Shown here piece by piece: positions 11,640 through 22,637 of a stretch of 64,000 bases of DNA. Position 1 is the first letter of the stretch. Each line of letters begins with the position of its first letter. This DNA is from Posidonia oceanica (taxonomy: Eukaryota; Streptophyta; Magnoliopsida; Alismatales; Posidoniaceae): positions 3,537,001 through 3,601,000 of the forward strand of contig JAZBRS010000013.1 in the NCBI GenBank assembly GCA_037176725.1. The letters run 5' to 3'. The notes beneath the pieces are model-generated. The model saw only the letters and a list, made by a program, of their open reading frames with translations, was not told where the DNA came from and made no database searches. The translations under genes and the position numbers were made by a program.

Positions 11640-14600
11640 TACACATCTTCCTCGCTTAAAGCTACTGACTCAGCGATCCTCGCCTGGAGCTAACAGCTCG
11701 ACAATCTTGATCCTCTTCCTCGTTTAGAGCTATCGGCATAGCAATCCTCGCATGGAGCTACTGGCTCGGTGATCTTGATCCTTGTCCTCGCTTAGAGCTA
11801 CCGGCTCAGCGATCCTCGCCAAGAGCTACCAGCGCGGCGATCTTGATCCTTGTCCTCGGTTAGAGATACTGGCTCAGCGATTCTCGCTTGGAGCTATCGG
11901 CTCAACGATCTTGATCCTTGTCCTCGCTTATAACTACTGGCTCAGCAATCCTCGCCTAAAGCTACTGGCTCGGCGATCTTGATCTTCATCCTCGCTTAAA
12001 GCTACCAGCTCAGCGATCCTCGCCTGGAGCTACCGGTTCAACGATCTTGATCTTCATCCTCGCTTAGAGCTACCAGCTCAGCGATTCTCGCCTGTAGCTA
12101 CCGCTCGGCAATCTTGATCTTCATCATCGCTTAGAGCTACCGACATAGCGATCCTCGCCTAGAGCTACTGGCTCAGTGATCTTGATCCTTGTTCTCGCTT
12201 AAAGCTATCGACTCAGCGATCCTCGTCTGGAGCTATCGGCTCGGCGATCTTGATCCTTGTCATCGCTTATAGCTACCAGCTCATCGATCCTCGCTTAGAG
12301 CTGCCGGCTCAGCAATCCTCGCTTAGAGCTGCCGACTCAGCGATTCTCGCGTGGAACTACCAGCTCGGCGATCTTGATCCTTGTCCTCTCTTAGAGCTAC
12401 CGGCTCAGCGATCCTCGCCTGGAACTACCGGCTTAGCGATCTTCATCTTTATCCTCGCTAAGAGCTGCCGGCTCAGCAATCCTCGTGTAGAGCTACCGGC
12501 ACGGCGTTCTTGATCTTTGTCCTCGCTTAGAGCTACCAGCTCAGCGATACTCGCCTGAAACTACCGGCTCAGCGATCTTGATCTTTATCCTCGCTTAGAG
12601 CTGCCAGTTCAGCGATCCTCTCCTGGAGCTACCGACTCGGCGATATTCATCATTGTCCTCACTTAGAGCTACCGGCTTAGCGATTCTCGCCTGAAGCTAC
12701 CGACTAAGCGATCCTCGCCAGGAGCTACCGGCTCGGCGATCATGATCTTCATCATCGTTTAGCGCTACCGGCTCAACGATCCTCGCCTGTAGCTACCAGC
12801 TTGGCAACCTTAATCTTCATCATCGCTTACAGCTACCAGCTCAGCGATCCTCGCCTATAGCTACCGACTCGGCGATCTTCGTCTTTATACTCGCTTAGAG
12901 CTACCGGCTCAGCAATTCCCGCGTGGAGCTACCAGCTCGGCGATCTTGATCTTCATCATCGTTTAGAACAACCGGCTCAGCGATCCTCGCCTATAGCTAC
13001 CGGCTCGGCGATCTTCATCTTTATCTTCGCTTATAACTACCGGATCAGCGATCCTCACCTAGAGCTACCAGCTCGGCGATCTTGATCTTCATCATCGTTT
13101 AGAGATACCAGCTCAGTGATCCTCGCCTGTTGCTATCGGCTTGGCGATCTTGATCTTTGTCCTCGCTTAGAGATACCGGCTCAGCGACCCTCGCTTAAAG
13201 CTACTGGCTCAGCGATCCTCGCTTATAGCTACCCGCTCATGGATCCTAGCGTGGAGCTACCGGCTCGGCGACCTTAATCTTTATCATCGCTTAGAGCTAC
13301 CAGTTCAGCGATCCTCTCCTGTAGCTACCGGCTCGGCAATCTTGATCTTCATCATCGCTTAGTGCTACTAGGTCAGCGATCCTCGCCTGAAGCTACCGAC
13401 TCAGTGATCTTGATCTTTATCCTCACTTAGAGCTACTGGCTCAACGATTCTTGCCTGGAGCTACCAGCTCGGCGATTTTGATCTTCATCATCGTTTAGAG
13501 CTACCGACTCAGCGATCCACGCTAGGAACTACCGACTCGGCAATCTTGATCATTATCATTACTTAAAGCTACCGGCTCAGCGATCTTGATCCTTGTTCTC
13601 GCTTAGAGCTATCGGCTCAGCGATCCTCGCCTGAAGCTACCGTCTCGGCAATCTTGATCCTTGTCCTCGCTTAGAGCTACCGGCTCAGTAATCCTCGCTT
13701 GGAGCTACCAGCTCGGTGATCTTAATCCTTGTCCTCGCTTAGAGCTACTGGCTCAGCGATCCTCGCCTGAAGCTACCAGCTCGGCGATCTTGATCCTCAT
13801 CATCGCTTAGAGCTACCGGCTCAGCGATCCTCGCACGGAGATATCGGCTCGGTGATCTTGATCCTTGTCCTTGCTTAAAGCTACTTGCTTAGTGATCCTC
13901 GCCTAGAACTAACGGTTCGGCGATCTTAATCCTTGTCCTTGCATAAGGCTTCCGACTCAGCAATCCTGGCCTGTAGCTACTGGCTCAGCGATCTTAATCC
14001 TTGTCCTCACTTAGAACTACCGGCTTAGTTATCCTCGCCTGGAGTTATCGGCTCAACGATCTTGATCTTTGTCCTCGCTTAGATCTAGCAGTTTAGCGAT
14101 CCTCGTCAGGAGCTACCGGCTCGACGATCTTAATCTTCATCATCGCTTAGAGCTACTGGTTCAGCGATACTCGCCTGGAACTACCGGCTCGGCGATCTTG
14201 ATTCTTATCCTCACTTAAAGTTATCGGCTCAACAATTCTCGCCTGGAGCTACCGGCTTGGCGATCTTAATCTTTATACTCGCTTAGAGCTGCCGGCTCAG
14301 CGATCCTCGCCTGGAGTTACCGGCTCGACGATCTTAATCCTTGTCCTCGCTCAGAACTACCGGCTCAGTGATCCTCACCTGAAGCTACCGGCTCGGCGAT
14401 CTTGACCATTGTCCTCACTTAGAGCTACCGACTCAGCGATCCTCACCTATAGCTACCGGCTTGGCGATCTTGATCCTTGTCCTTGCTTAGAACTACTAGT
14501 TTAGCGATCCTCGCCTGCAGCTACCTGCTTGGCGATCTTGATCCTTGTCCTCACATAGAGCTACCGGCTCAACGATCCTTGCCTGGAGCAACCGGCTCAG

Positions 14601-15285
14601 CGATCCTGTCCTGGAGCTACCGGCTCGACGATCTTTATTTTTGTCCTTGCTTAGAGCTACCGGCTCAGCGATCCTTGCCCGGAGCTACCGACTCAGCGAT
14701 CTTGATATTCATTATCGCTTAGAGCTACCGATTCAGCGATTCTCGCCTGAAGCTACCGCCGGCACGGTAATCTTGTTCCTTGTCCTCGCTTAGAGTTACC
14801 GGCTCAGCGATCCTCGCCTGAAGCTACCGGCTCGGCGATCTTTATCTTTATCCTCGCTTAGATCTACCAGCTCAATGATCCTCACCTAGAGCTACCGGTT
14901 CAGCGATCTTGATCCTTGTGCTCGCTTGGAGCTACCGGCTCAGCGATTCTCGCTTGGAGCTACCGGCTTAGCGATCTTGATACTTGTCCTCGCTTGGAGC
15001 TACCGGCTCAGCGACCCTCGCCTGGAGCTACTGGCTCAGCAATCTTAATCTTTATCCTCGCTTAGAGCTACTGGTTCAGCGATCCTCGCCTGTAGCTACC
15101 GGCTCGGCGATCTTGATTCTTGTCCTCGCTTAAAGCTACCGGTTCAGCGATCCTCGCCTAGAGCTACCGTCTCAGCGATCTTTATCTTTATCCTCGCTTT
15201 GAGCTACCGGCTCAACGATTCTCGCTTAGAGCTACCGGCTCAGCGGTCTCCGCTTTGAACTACCGGCTCAGTGATCCTCATCACC
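11640..15285 (+). repeat. Tandem array TR3, about 68-bp unit, roughly 53 copies
   Basis: The unit has two half-units. One reads CGCTTAGAGC-taccg-GCTCAGCG, then ATCCT. The other reads CGCCTGGAGC-taccg-GCTCGGCG, then ATCTTGATCCTTGTCCT. Both fold into a stem of CGCY + GAGC against GCTC + RGCG around a taccg loop. Clean examples are 13804-13826 (CGCT/AGCG) and 12716-12738 (CGCC/GGCG). Divergence among copies is moderate. The lead-in at 11608-11640 matches that of TR2. Short ORFs inside are artefacts. Confidence 0.93.
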
Positions 15286-15581
15286 AGTATCACAACATCC
15301 ACATTAGTATTACATACACATGCATCGCTCGCGCACCCCCAGTGGACTTTAGCGCATATGAGCACCAGCATGCCATCAGCATTGCTGGATTAGCATCAGC
15401 ATTGCATCCTAGCATTTACATTAGCATTTGCATTGTGGCAACAAGTCAAGATTTTCAGTGCATCTGCCAGATAAGTGATTTATGCCAACCGCAAAACTGC
15501 TTCCCCACCGACTACGGTCGTGGTTCTTTTCAACCCTGAGCAATGGCCTTGGTTCCCTTGACCTCGCTTAGGGAGGGCATC
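15286..15581 (+). other. 3' terminal module and polypurine tract of element C
   Basis: CAT/GCATT-rich sequence is followed by a block also found at 49441-49756 (B) and 58140-58432 (A), sharing CCCAGTGGA, TAAGTGA and CAACCCTGAGC. The polypurine tract is AGGGAGGGCAT at 15570-15580, one base before the 3' LTR. TCCCT...AGGGA can pair just upstream of the tract. Confidence 0.7.
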
Positions 15582-15736
15582 TGTAGACACCTTGATTTTG
15601 TAGTTCTTCATCGGCGATCTTTTCTCTAAGGATGTGCTCAGTCATGGCGGCCCCCCCACCTATTCACCAATCCCGAAACAAATCCTAGACTAAACCTAAA
15701 CCTAAGCCCTGTCCAAAATCAAGCCTAAACCCAAAC
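15582..15736 (+). repeat. 3' LTR of element C, first 155 bp only
   Basis: It starts TGTAGACACC right after the polypurine tract. The sequence is interrupted at 15737 by the LTR of element E, and I do not find a convincing continuation after E. The remainder is therefore deleted or too diverged to see. Confidence 0.75.
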
Positions 15737-16999
15737 CGATGAGCACATTATTCTTACATGTTTTATGCCTCATATTTATCTCTTTTGTTTATAAATAATA
15801 TTATTCGAGGTATTTTGTACAATTTGTGCAGGAACTTTGGACCTGAAGAAAAAAGAGAAAAAGAAGGAAGAAAAATGATAAAAGACAAAAAGAAATGCAA
15901 ATCCAATGATATAAGAAATGCAAATCCGTGTAAGATATCAAATACACTTTTTGCACATGTGTAAATACGAGGAGGATGATAAGACAACAGAATTAACCAA
16001 GATTGAGACAAATCAGGACTAGCTGGCGCCTCCCAGGCGGCCAAATGCACAACTGGCGCCCGAAGAATATATTGTTGACTCAGTCTTTTGCGATCACAAA
16101 GATCACTTGGAAATATCTTGTAATTGAAATTAAGTTTCATTATTTGTAGCCGGATTTGTCTCCGTAATAGCCAAGGCCTTGTAAGCCTATAAAAGGGACC
16201 CATTGTGTAAACCCTAGGGATCCTTCATCTTCCACATTAGGCTTAGATTATCTTCTACCATTGTTTTAGAGTTCTTGAAGCTTATTTTCTGTAATCAATG
16301 TATTTTATTAATACAAGTTCATTTCTTTATCTTAAATATGTCTTGCTCTTCTCTTTCCCTTTCTTTTATTTTAATGTTTTCCAATATCATGCTTGGCTAA
16401 GTTTTTAGATCTAGGGTTTAGATGAAGTTTATGTACTTGCATATGTTGTAATTAAGTTCCTCTTTGTCTTCTCATTCTTAAATGCTATGATTATGTAGAC
16501 TGGATGTATATTACATAGATCATTCATTATTCGATAAACTTTGATAGATTAATATTGATAATATCTTCTTAATCTATGCTTAGGGAAGAATAACTTGGGG
16601 GTTGTGTATATAATCTCAGATTTATCATATATCATTTGATTTAATTTGATTTATGTGATTTTATCTTAGGACTTGATAATCTATGGTGCATTGCATATAG
16701 ATTATACTTGTTAGGATAGGAACCATTGAGTTAAACTATTTAGATCTTGAAGAGAGACAAAGAGTGAATTTAATCATGCATATTGTATTTTACATAAATG
16801 GATTCGAAACCCTAGGTTTTAATTAATTTGATTATATCTTCTACTTTTAGTTCTTAATCATCACCACTCTCAAAATCCTTTCAATAACTAATAATTAATT
16901 TCTGTGTTTTGAAACTTGATTCTCTGTGAGATCGACCCGTATTTTGCATACGTACTACATAGTACACCGTGCACTTGCGGTTAATTAAAATTCACATCA
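15737..16999 (+). repeat. 5' LTR of element E, 1263 bp
   Basis: It begins CGATGAGCAC (TG mutated to CG relative to the 3' copy) and ends TTCACATCA. It has a clear TATA box (16188-16195). Compared with the 3' LTR it has an extra segment of about 40 bp after CTTCCACATTA. Confidence 0.85.
16188..16195 (+). promoter_or_regulatory. TATA box in 5' LTR of element E
   Basis: TATAAAAG followed by GGACC. It is conserved at the same place in the 3' LTR (21319-21326). It probably sets the transcription start of the element. Confidence 0.7.
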
Positions 17000-17005
17000 A
17001 GTTCT

Positions 17006-17023
17006 TGACGCCGTAGCCGAGGA
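17006..17023 (+). other. Primer-binding site of element E (tRNA-Asp-like)
   Basis: TGACGCCGTAGCCGAGGA lies six bases after the LTR end. It resembles the Athila-type site complementary to the 3' end of tRNA-Asp, with a few mismatches. Confidence 0.6.
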
Positions 17024-17334
17024 ATAGTGTTTTATAACATTGATTTATTGTCGGTTATTTATTTCTTTCTGTTTTTATTTAAAAAATAATAAAAAAAAAA
17101 TTTTTTTCATTATTTTAATCTTTCTTTTCGTTTTTATCTAAAAAAACATATATTGAAAAAAAAAGATACTTTTTGATTTGGGCTTGAAGTATATAAAACA
17201 GGGATTGGAGGAGTGAAAAAAAAAGGAAAAAGAAAAGAAGAAGTCCAAGTAAGTTCTTTATTTCTCAAATTTTTTGATAATTTTTCCTGAATTTTTCAAG
17301 ATTATCTCAATTATTATCTGATTCATATATTTTT

Positions 17335-17825
17335 GTTGAATTTTTCTTGATCTCAAAAGTAAAAAAAAAAAGAAGAAGAAGAGATATTTAAAGTTTCAAA
17401 AATTCATGATAAGATAGAAACCTACTTTCTAAGAAATGTATCATATCTTGTGCATCTAGATAGAGATTTTTTATTTTTGGAATTTAAATTTCATCATATC
17501 TTGTTGGATTTTTCGTGATCTCAAAAGTAAAAAGAAGAGATATTTAAAGTTGAACTTAAATTCAAAAATTCATGATAAGATAGAAACCTACTTTCTAAGA
17601 CATGCATTATATCTTGTGCATCTAGATATAAATTTTCTATTTTTGAAATTTAAATTTCATCATATCTTATTGGATTTTTCGTGATCTCAAAAGTAAAAAA
17701 AAAGTTATTTAAAGTTGAACTTAAATTCAAAAATTCATGATAAGATAGAAACCTACTGTCTAGTACATGCATCATATCTTGTGCATCTAGATATAGATCT
17801 TCTATTTTTGAAATTTAAATTTTAT
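17335..17825 (+). repeat. Three tandem copies of a ~165-bp unit in element E
   Basis: AATTCATGATAAGATAGAAA recurs at 17401, 17568 and 17731 (spacings 167 and 163), with the surrounding CATCATATCTTG and GTGATCTCAAAAGT phrases repeated as well. The unit is AT-rich and non-coding. Confidence 0.85.
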
Positions 17826-18529
17826 TGTTGGAGATTGCTGGAGGAAAGGTACGTGTTTTTATCTTAATTTCTTGCATATTAAAGCACGTAGTTTGTAGGA
17901 GAGAACAACTTATTTATGCATCATTGAGTATATATCATATATTAAAGTACCTAAGGGCATAACCCATAACACAAAATAAGGTAGGGATTTCATCACCCTT
18001 CCTTAGTCCAAAAACAACAATATCAAGTATAAAGCAATGACCCAAGTCTAAATTAAAATCAAGTAGACATTGGCCCCTAGGATTCGAGCTCAATAGGACA
18101 AGGGAGCTTAAGGGTGAATCAAATTTAAAAGTCTTTTCCTACTTGGTGTCTAGAAAAGTGGTTCACAAGGTTACACCTTAAAAGGCAAATGGTTATTTAA
18201 TTAGGTCCGTTGCTCAAGCACGGGGAGCCTCCTACTTTCCTCCACAGATCTGGCCAATTGGGTTAGAGAATTTTGATTTGAGAATCTCGAAGGTTAACTT
18301 GGAAGTTAGGAGCTGTCTAGTGTTTTTAGGTCAACCTTATTTCTAGGGCTTCTTTGATTTGTGTGCCAAACTAGGTTTCTTCATCTCTCCTATCTATAGA
18401 ATCAGGATTTCACTTCTCATCTCCTAGAATCTCCTCATCTTCTTTAGGGTTTCGTCATCTCTAATATGTGTCAGTTAGTTACACTAATTTGGGTTAGAAA
18501 TTTAACTTTCAAATTCGAACCCAATAATT

Positions 18530-19089
18530 TAAAAATGGCTGAAGAATTAAAATACTCATTTTGAACCCTAAGAGGTAGATATTCATATGTTGAAGGATAT
18601 TCAATGAATCAAGTTTGATATAGATTTGAACAATTCAATTATGTGGCCCAAAGACCGTGGAATGAGTCAAGTGACCCTTATGCCTCAAATTACAATTTAA
18701 AATGGGGCCAACCTGATTTCTTATGGGCCCAAAGATCATATGATGGAGGGTCTAGCTTCAATCAAGTCCAATCTCATTACTTTGAACCTTATCCATATTG
18801 AGACCCACAATACAACTCAACCTTTCCTCCTCTAAATTGTCAACAAGAAGATGAAATTAGGTTAACAAGTCTAGAAAAGAACCTAGAAGAGCTAGTGGAA
18901 GCAAGTATGCAGGCCTCTATCAACATAACTGCCAACACTCATGCCAAAGCTCGTGTAGAAATGCAGTTAGGTCAACTAAATAATGTTATAAAGGAGAGAG
19001 AGGAATGGAGCTTTCTTGCTCAATATGTGAACTCCCCTGATCAACCCTGTACTGTCCAAATAATGCCTAAAGTAGAAACCCAAGCCTAA
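18530..19089 (+). pseudogene. Gag remnant of element E
   Basis: One frame with a single TGA stop near 18800 reads through phrases such as DPYASNYNLKWGQPDFLW and, further on, a segment with VEMQLGQLNNVIKEREEW. These match the C-terminal part of Athila-type Gag: a DPYSNTYNPGWRNHPNF-like segment and a coiled LE.Q.GQ...L.ER segment, recalled as a family pattern. There is no zinc knuckle and no downstream pol. A further ORF at 19194-19448 (residues LREVQWRLEQAEKEIAKV suggest a helix) is unassigned. Confidence 0.65.
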
Positions 19090-20856
19090 GTAGATGAGTC
19101 TACTAAAGAACCAGTTGGCCAGGTAGACCAATTCATTATAGAGGTTTCCCTTTCAAGTGATTCTATTGCGAAAAAACCTCAACTATCGTTCTTATGTCTC
19201 CACCGGAGCTCTCATCATTACCATCTACTATAGGACCATTAGAGCTATGTGTCAAGCCATATCATTCAGCTCTAGTCAATTATGAACTCAAGTCCTCATT
19301 TTTTATTCAATTAAATTACATGGGCTTATCCGATCAAATTTCATCATTTTGGGAAATTCATGAATCCCGACTGAGAGAAGTCCAATGGAGGCTTGAACAG
19401 GCCGAAAAAGAAATTGCAAAAGTTAGACCGCCTCCTTCGCCAGATTGAGATTGTGCCCCAAAGATTGATGAGGTCTTGGATTTTCATGCACCTCCATGTG
19501 AATATGTATAAAATGTATATAACTTTTCTTTTCTTAGCAGTAGAAGCACTCCATCTCGAATCAGGTATCATTGTTCTAACTTTAATTGTATTGTATTAAT
19601 CATATCATTTATTGCATACATTGAGGACAATGCATGGTTTAGGTGTGGGGGGTGTCTTCTCTGCGTCTTTTTCATTTTCTTTAGTTAGAGTCTTTTGTGT
19701 GTCATTTCATTTAAAAATAAAAAAAATAAAAAAAAAGTTTTCTTAGACTTGATTTTTTCTTTTCATTTTCTTTAGTTAGAATCTTCTGTGTATCTGTTCT
19801 CTAAAAATAAAAAAAATAAATAAATAAATAAATAAAACAAAAACAGAAACAAATTAGGAATTATCCGTAATAATTTAGCTAGCTAGGGGTGGATAAGTGA
19901 CTTTGAGTTGGAATTCAAAGGTAAAACTGATAGAATGGAATCTCTCAAACCCTAGAGTGGAGACAAAATTTAAAAAATAGTATCATTTGGATTATTCTTA
20001 AGCACATGTGTACCTTATCATGTACTTACACTTTAGTCCTTAACTATGGAGAATAAAGAAAAACCTGAAACACCAGAGCATCAAAAGAGAAAAAAAAGGA
20101 GAAAAAGAGATTGCTGAAAGTCTAACAATCACTAAGTAACTGGGTAACCGTGCCTCAAGAAGCATTGGATATTCACGTAAAAGGTGCTTCAAGGACAAAA
20201 GCATGGAAAAGAAAAATCTTATCTTTGTGGCCTTGGTTACTTGAGTTAAGTCCTTAGAGGTGTCTCAACACTTGGTGTCTTAAAGCCATCTGGTTAGGGA
20301 ATCACCGACCTAAACCTTGATAAATAGGTAGCCAAGAAAAAGCCTAAGAAAGTAAGAATTAGTTCTCTAAATTATTCAAATGAGATGTAAAGGTGCTCAA
20401 GTTGGACTTGAAAATAATTGTTAAGGACTATTTTCACAAACACAAGGTACATGTGAGTCAAATTTAAAAAAGGATGATGTGAAAGATAGGAAGGAGTCTC
20501 CATGACATGAGGAGGAGAGAGAGATCTTGACTTAAGGTAGAGCTAGAGAATAAAGACTCAAGGTATTTTAGAAGCTTCCTAACTTGTTAAAATATTATGG
20601 ATAGTGATAGTGTAAATAACTTTTTTATCTTTCTTTTTTTTTCCATTTCTTTTGAGATTTTGTCGGTAGATCCGCTGCAAACCCTCACGAGACACCACCC
20701 GTCCACTAGGACAACCTAGGGTTTTAAAGGCTTGTTGCACGTGCTAAGTGCAAACGCGATTCCTACGAAAGTGAGTTAGGATTCTCTTTATTTTTTCTTT
20801 CTTTTGTTTGAGTCAGTTTTGCTCGAGGACAAGCAAAAAATAGGTATGAGGGTATT
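19090..20856 (+). other. 3' internal region of element E, non-coding
   Basis: AT-rich DNA with A-runs and no recognisable coding domain apart from the doubtful ORF at 19194-19448. Near the end (20821-20856) it carries GCTCGAGGACAAGC and a GGTATGAGGGTATT stretch. In Athila-like elements such a segment precedes the polypurine tract and 3' LTR. Confidence 0.5.
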
Positions 20857-21667
20857 TGATGAGCATATTATTCTTACATGTTTTATGCCCCATATTTATC
20901 TCTTTTGTTCATAAATAATATTACCCGAGGTATTTTGTGCAATTTGTGCAGAAACTTTGGACCTAAAGAGAAAAGAGAAAAAAAAGGAAGAAAAATGATA
21001 AAAGACAAAAAGAAATGCAAATCCAATGATACAAGAAATGCAAATCCGTACAATATATTAAATACACTTTTTCCACATGTGTGAATACGAGGAGGAAGAT
21101 AAGACAACAGAATTAACCAAGATTGAGACAAATCAGGGCCAGTTGGCGCCTCCCAGGCGCCCAAATGCACAACTGGCGCCTCCCAGGCACCCGTAGAATA
21201 TATTGTTGACTCAATCTTTAGAGATCACAAAGATCACTTGGAAATGTCTTCTAATTGAAATTAAGTTTCATGATTTGTAACCGGATTTGTCTCCATCATA
21301 GCCAAGGCCTTGTAAGCCTATAAAAGGGACCCATTGTGTAAACCCTAGGGATCCTTCATCTTCCACATTAAGCTTATTTTCTGTAATCAATGTATTTTAT
21401 TAATACATGTTCATTTCTTTATCTTAATTATGTCTTGCTCTTCTCTTTCCCTTTCTTTTATTTTGATGTTTTCCAATATCATGCTTGGCTAAGTTTCTAG
21501 ATCTAGGGTTTAGATGAAGTTTATGTACTTGCATATGTTGTGATTAAGTTCCTACTTGTCTTCTCATGCTTAAATGCTATGATTATGTAGACTGGATGTA
21601 TATTACATAGATCATTCATTATTCGATAAAGTTTGATAGATTAATATTGATAATATCTTCTTAATCT
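20857..21667 (+). repeat. 3' LTR of element E, truncated
   Basis: It starts TGATGAGCAT and is collinear with the 5' LTR for about 810 bp, including the TATA box at 21319-21326. Similarity stops after CTTCTTAATCT. The remaining 420 bp of the LTR are absent and replaced by a short direct repeat (ACACAGGAGATGGCAAAC at about 21670 and 21706). Confidence 0.8.
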
Positions 21668-22637
21668 TGTACACAGGAGATGGCAAACACAGGAAGGCAA
21701 GCACACAGGAGATGGCAAACCCAAATGTTAGGGTTTTTTAGTTTAGGGTATATCGATTTTCAACAATGGCATTTGTTGTAATTTCGAATACATAATCTTG
21801 TAAAAATTCATAAGTCATGGGGGTAAGAAGGTAAAAATGGAGTCTAGAATCCACTGATTGTGAAATAATCGAACCAAAGTTCAATTATCCGTTTCAGTTC
21901 AAACCATCCATTTATCTTTTCTCAACTTATGTGCAAAATCACTCACTATCAAGGACGTTTGGTTCGGATTATGTTCACTATCATGATTCACTCACAATCC
22001 AAGGCCCCATAATTTTTACTAAATGGGACCTAAGAAGGCTTCTTAGGAAAATGCTACATAAGAAATGACTACATGACTGTAAGTATGGAGCAACTTATGA
22101 GAGGAAAAGGCTACTTGATGTCAAAGTAGCTACTTATAAGAAACTGCCTCAATTGTAGCTACTGAAGATTAGGAATACAAAAATGTGAGAACAAATTTTA
22201 ATCAAAGTTCAATATGAGTATCATTTATTTGAATCTCTTGAATCAAGTCATTATTTTATGGATCGTTCTTTTATGGTTATGAATTTAAATATTCATTGCA
22301 TAATGTTTGCAGGCTTTTAGCTCACCTAGTTGTTTCTATTTTTTTAGATTAAAGAAGATTAATATATTTAGAAGATCTAAAAGATTAGATTTATTTAAAG
22401 AATTTTATTGTAAAGTTTGGAGATTCAAAGATTTTCATTGACTATTTTTTGTAAGATAATGTTATTGTTATTGATTTTTATGATGAATAAGATTAGAATA
22501 GAGATAAAAGTATGAGACAAGTTATGCAAGGCAGACAAATCAAAAATAAAAATAGACCCTTGGACAAAGATCATATTGCATAAAAAGTGTATAGAAAAAT
22601 AAAGGAAATTATTCTTATAACATTTGATCATACCACA
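21668..22637. other. Unassigned spacer between elements E and A
   Basis: AT-rich sequence with no ORF that resembles a protein and no repeat I recognise, apart from the short direct repeat at its left edge. A minus-strand ORF at 22425-22745 crosses into the LTR of A and is not credible. This spacer and the DNA right of 60712 were contiguous before A inserted. Confidence 0.5.
22633..22637. repeat. Left target-site duplication of element A (CCACA)
   Basis: CCACA directly before TGTAGACAC at 22638. It recurs at 60707-60711 directly after the 3' LTR. Confidence 0.9.

Larger units (their letters stand above)
1..15736 (+). mobile_element. Element C: rearranged Tat/Ogre-lineage LTR retrotransposon, 5' end outside window
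   Basis: Seen: an LTR (1-2255) followed by a primer-binding site, a short leader, tandem arrays, an integrase C-terminal tail, more arrays, a polypurine tract and the first 155 bp of a 3' LTR starting TGTAGACACC. Gag, protease, reverse transcriptase and most of integrase are missing. Element D (6685-11541) is inserted in the middle and element E (from 15737) in the 3' LTR. LTR start, primer site and 3' UTR modules match those of elements A and B, which places C in the same lineage. Inference: the two LTRs belong to one element. They cannot be aligned here because the 5' copy begins before the window and the 3' copy is interrupted almost where the 5' copy becomes visible. Confidence 0.75.
15737..21667 (+). 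mobile_element. Element E: internally deleted Athila-like LTR retrotransposon
   Basis: Two similar LTRs (15737-16999 and 20857-21667) flank about 3.9 kb with only a gag remnant. The LTRs begin (T/C)GATGAGCA. A primer site resembling tRNA-Asp type (TGACGCCG...GAGGA) follows the 5' LTR, which is typical of Athila. No protease, reverse transcriptase or integrase is visible, so E is a non-autonomous derivative. No target duplication could be identified because the 3' LTR is truncated. Confidence 0.75.
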
